A DNA stretch of 64,000 nt, taken from Nesterenkonia alba DSM 19423 (GTDB lineage: Bacteria > Actinomycetota > Actinomycetes > Actinomycetales > Micrococcaceae). The translations under genes were made by a program, and so were the position numbers. Below, in pieces: positions 62,996 to 64,000 of the stretch (positions are counted from its first letter, which is position 1; every line of letters begins with the position of its first letter). The notes beneath the pieces were generated by a model. It was not told the origin of the DNA. It saw nothing but the letters and a program-made list of their open reading frames with translations, and made no database searches. The DNA lies in contig NZ_ATXP01000001.1 in the NCBI RefSeq assembly GCF_000421745.1, positions 248,001 through 312,000 of the forward strand. Direction: 5' to 3'.

Positions 62996-64000
62996 TTATG
63001 CGCGCTTCATTCCGGTGATCTCCACGCGCCAGTTCCCGTCAGCGTCGATTCCATGGGTGGCCTCTCCTCCGAAGGCAGACGCGCGGTCGCGCACACCGAT
63101 AAGCCCGGCACCGGAACTCGACCACTGGGCCCCCACACGGTCCTCCACGATGGTGTTGGTCACTGTGAGGTCGACCTGCTCAGCAATACTGAGTTGTACC
63201 CGGCAGTGAGCACCTTCGCCCGCATATTTGGCGATATTGGTGGTGCACTCCTGCAGGATGCGGTACAGCGCCGCGTTGACGGACCGGGATAAGGAGTCGA
63301 CGTCGCCAGTCACCTGCTGTTCCACGGCGATGCCGAGTTTTTCCAACCGCTGGCAGAACACGCGCAGTCCGTGGCGGACGTCGAGCTCGGTCGCTGACCC
63401 CGGTGACCCCAGGTCCTCTCCCTGGTCCGGGTTGAGCAGCGCCAGCATTCGGCGGAGATCCTGCAGTGCGGCCCGGGAGGAATCCCCGATGACGCGCACC
63501 GCTTCCCGGTAGGACTCCGGGGTGTTCTCCAGCTGAGCGGCCCGGGACTGCATGGCGATGATCGTCATGTCATGGGCGACGATGTCGTGTAGATCCCGTG
63601 CGATGGATTCCCGTTCAGCAGTGACCGACTCCCGGTGGCGTTCCTCGGCCTCTTCCAGGTCCTGCTTGGACTGCAGTCGAGCGTTGGTCGCATTGCGGAA
63701 AGCCCCGCCTAAGCCGTAGGCCCCCAGTAGTAGCACGCTGACCGCCACGAACGTACCTAACCCCGCTGAGGGCTGATCCATCCCGGCCCCGAGCAGTGCC
63801 GCCCACAGGACCATGATCCCCAGGGTGACGCGACGGAACGTACGGGTGGCCGTCATCGCTGTCAGCCCGGTTAACAACACCGCCAGCAACACCGAGTAGG
63901 CGATCCCGTCGACGAAGAGAGCCAGCACCAGGATCACCGCGCCGGCCGCCGCAGCGTAGGTGACACAGATCCACAGCAGGATCACACAGATCAGTGATAG
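62996..64000 (-). CDS. Two-component sensor histidine kinase (NarL-system type, N-terminus outside window)
   Basis: A minus-strand kinase still open at the right edge; the 335 visible residues include about five hydrophobic helices, a coiled segment (NATNARLQSKQDLEEAEERH), the HisKA_3 phosphoacceptor box ERESIARDLHDIVAHDMTII and the ATP domain with NIAKYAG (N-box variant; more often NAxKHA) and SGAGLIGVRDRASAFGG (G-box). It would pair with a LuxR-type regulator, presumably outside the window or upstream. The stop (62994-62996 side) is followed by a non-coding gap. The signal is not predictable. Confidence 0.88.
   Translation of the reverse strand, partial: LSLICVILLWICVTYAAAAGAVILVLALFVDGIAYSVLLAVLLTGLTAMTATRTFRRVTLGIMVLWAALLGAGMDQPSAGLGTFVAVSVLLLGAYGLGGAFRNATNARLQSKQDLEEAEERHRESVTAERESIARDLHDIVAHDMTIIAMQSRAAQLENTPESYREAVRVIGDSSRAALQDLRRMLALLNPDQGEDLGSPGSATELDVRHGLRVFCQRLEKLGIAVEQQVTGDVDSLSRSVNAALYRILQECTTNIAKYAGEGAHCRVQLSIAEQVDLTVTNTIVEDRVGAQWSSSGAGLIGVRDRASAFGGEATHGIDADGNWRVEITGMKRA

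Overview
The window looks like chromosomal DNA from a GC-rich actinobacterium, most likely of the order Micrococcales; I cannot name the genus from sequence alone. The evidence is a WhiB1-type regulator, a DUF1844 gene beside infC, DUF3107 and DUF3117 proteins, GuaB3 next to GuaB, a RamB/ScfR-type regulator beside the glyoxylate genes, a short SRP RNA, LAxTG-type surface anchors, many GTG and TTG starts, and CIRCE control of groESL. Apart from one operon of unknown function (about 7.0-12.5 kb), the content is housekeeping or stress/nutrient metabolism. I saw no insertion sequence, prophage or CRISPR array.

Layout. 0-4.5 kb: partial whiB1, the infC-rpmI-rplT translation operon (infC appears to start at ATC; a large hairpin precedes rpmI), a SpoU-type RNA methyltransferase and an RNHCP zinc-ribbon protein. 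4.6-7.0 kb: a cation-diffusion metal exporter and a cytochrome P450. 7.0-12.5 kb: a tight minus-strand operon with a DUF4870 membrane protein, a PaaK/CapK-like adenylating enzyme, a small predicted alpha/beta-barrel protein and an acetyltransferase-nitroreductase fusion. This is the best candidate for an undescribed system. 12.5-19.2 kb: sirtuin, UppP-family phosphatase with an altered catalytic motif, small DivIVA-like and DUF3117 proteins, O-methyltransferase, an exported protein, TatB, Mrp and a stress-type membrane protein.

19.2-28.7 kb: Xaa-Pro aminopeptidase, PHP phosphoesterase, a TetR-DUF3107-helicase-GNAT-phosphatase run, then groES-groL behind a promoter with two CIRCE operators, and a CPBP protease. 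28.7-34.2 kb: a sulfur module (membrane-anchored rhodanese plus YeeE/TsuA-type thiosulfate transporter) and guaB-guaB3. 34.2-41.1 kb: an apparent phosphate-scavenging block with a surface-anchored alkaline phosphatase and a surface-anchored nuclease, both preceded by PHO-box-like repeats, plus a TAP-family lipoprotein that has lost its catalytic serine. 41.3-43.7 kb: tRNA-Ser(GGA), a tyrosine phosphatase, SRP RNA and a membrane-tethered nuclease.

43.8-48.9 kb: the glyoxylate shunt (aceB and aceA divergent, a tiny ORF directly after aceA, then ramB). 48.9-52.2 kb: a glycine-betaine/proline ABC importer (opuA/proVWX type). 52.3-56.2 kb: 5-oxoprolinase genes (pxpA and a fused pxpB-pxpC) with an opposed MFS transporter between them. 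56.3-62.7 kb: DUF368 polyprenyl-phosphate transporter, a tandem glycine riboswitch driving gcvP, gcvT with its own upstream region, a NUDIX-fold DUF4916 protein and a small membrane protein. 63.0-64.0 kb: the C-terminal part of a NarL-system-type sensor kinase running off the end.

Taken together the block supports carbon use via acetate and fatty acids (glyoxylate shunt), nitrogen and one-carbon recovery (glycine cleavage, 5-oxoproline), osmoprotection (betaine uptake), phosphate mining at the cell surface, sulfur uptake, and envelope lipid-carrier recycling (UppP and DUF368).
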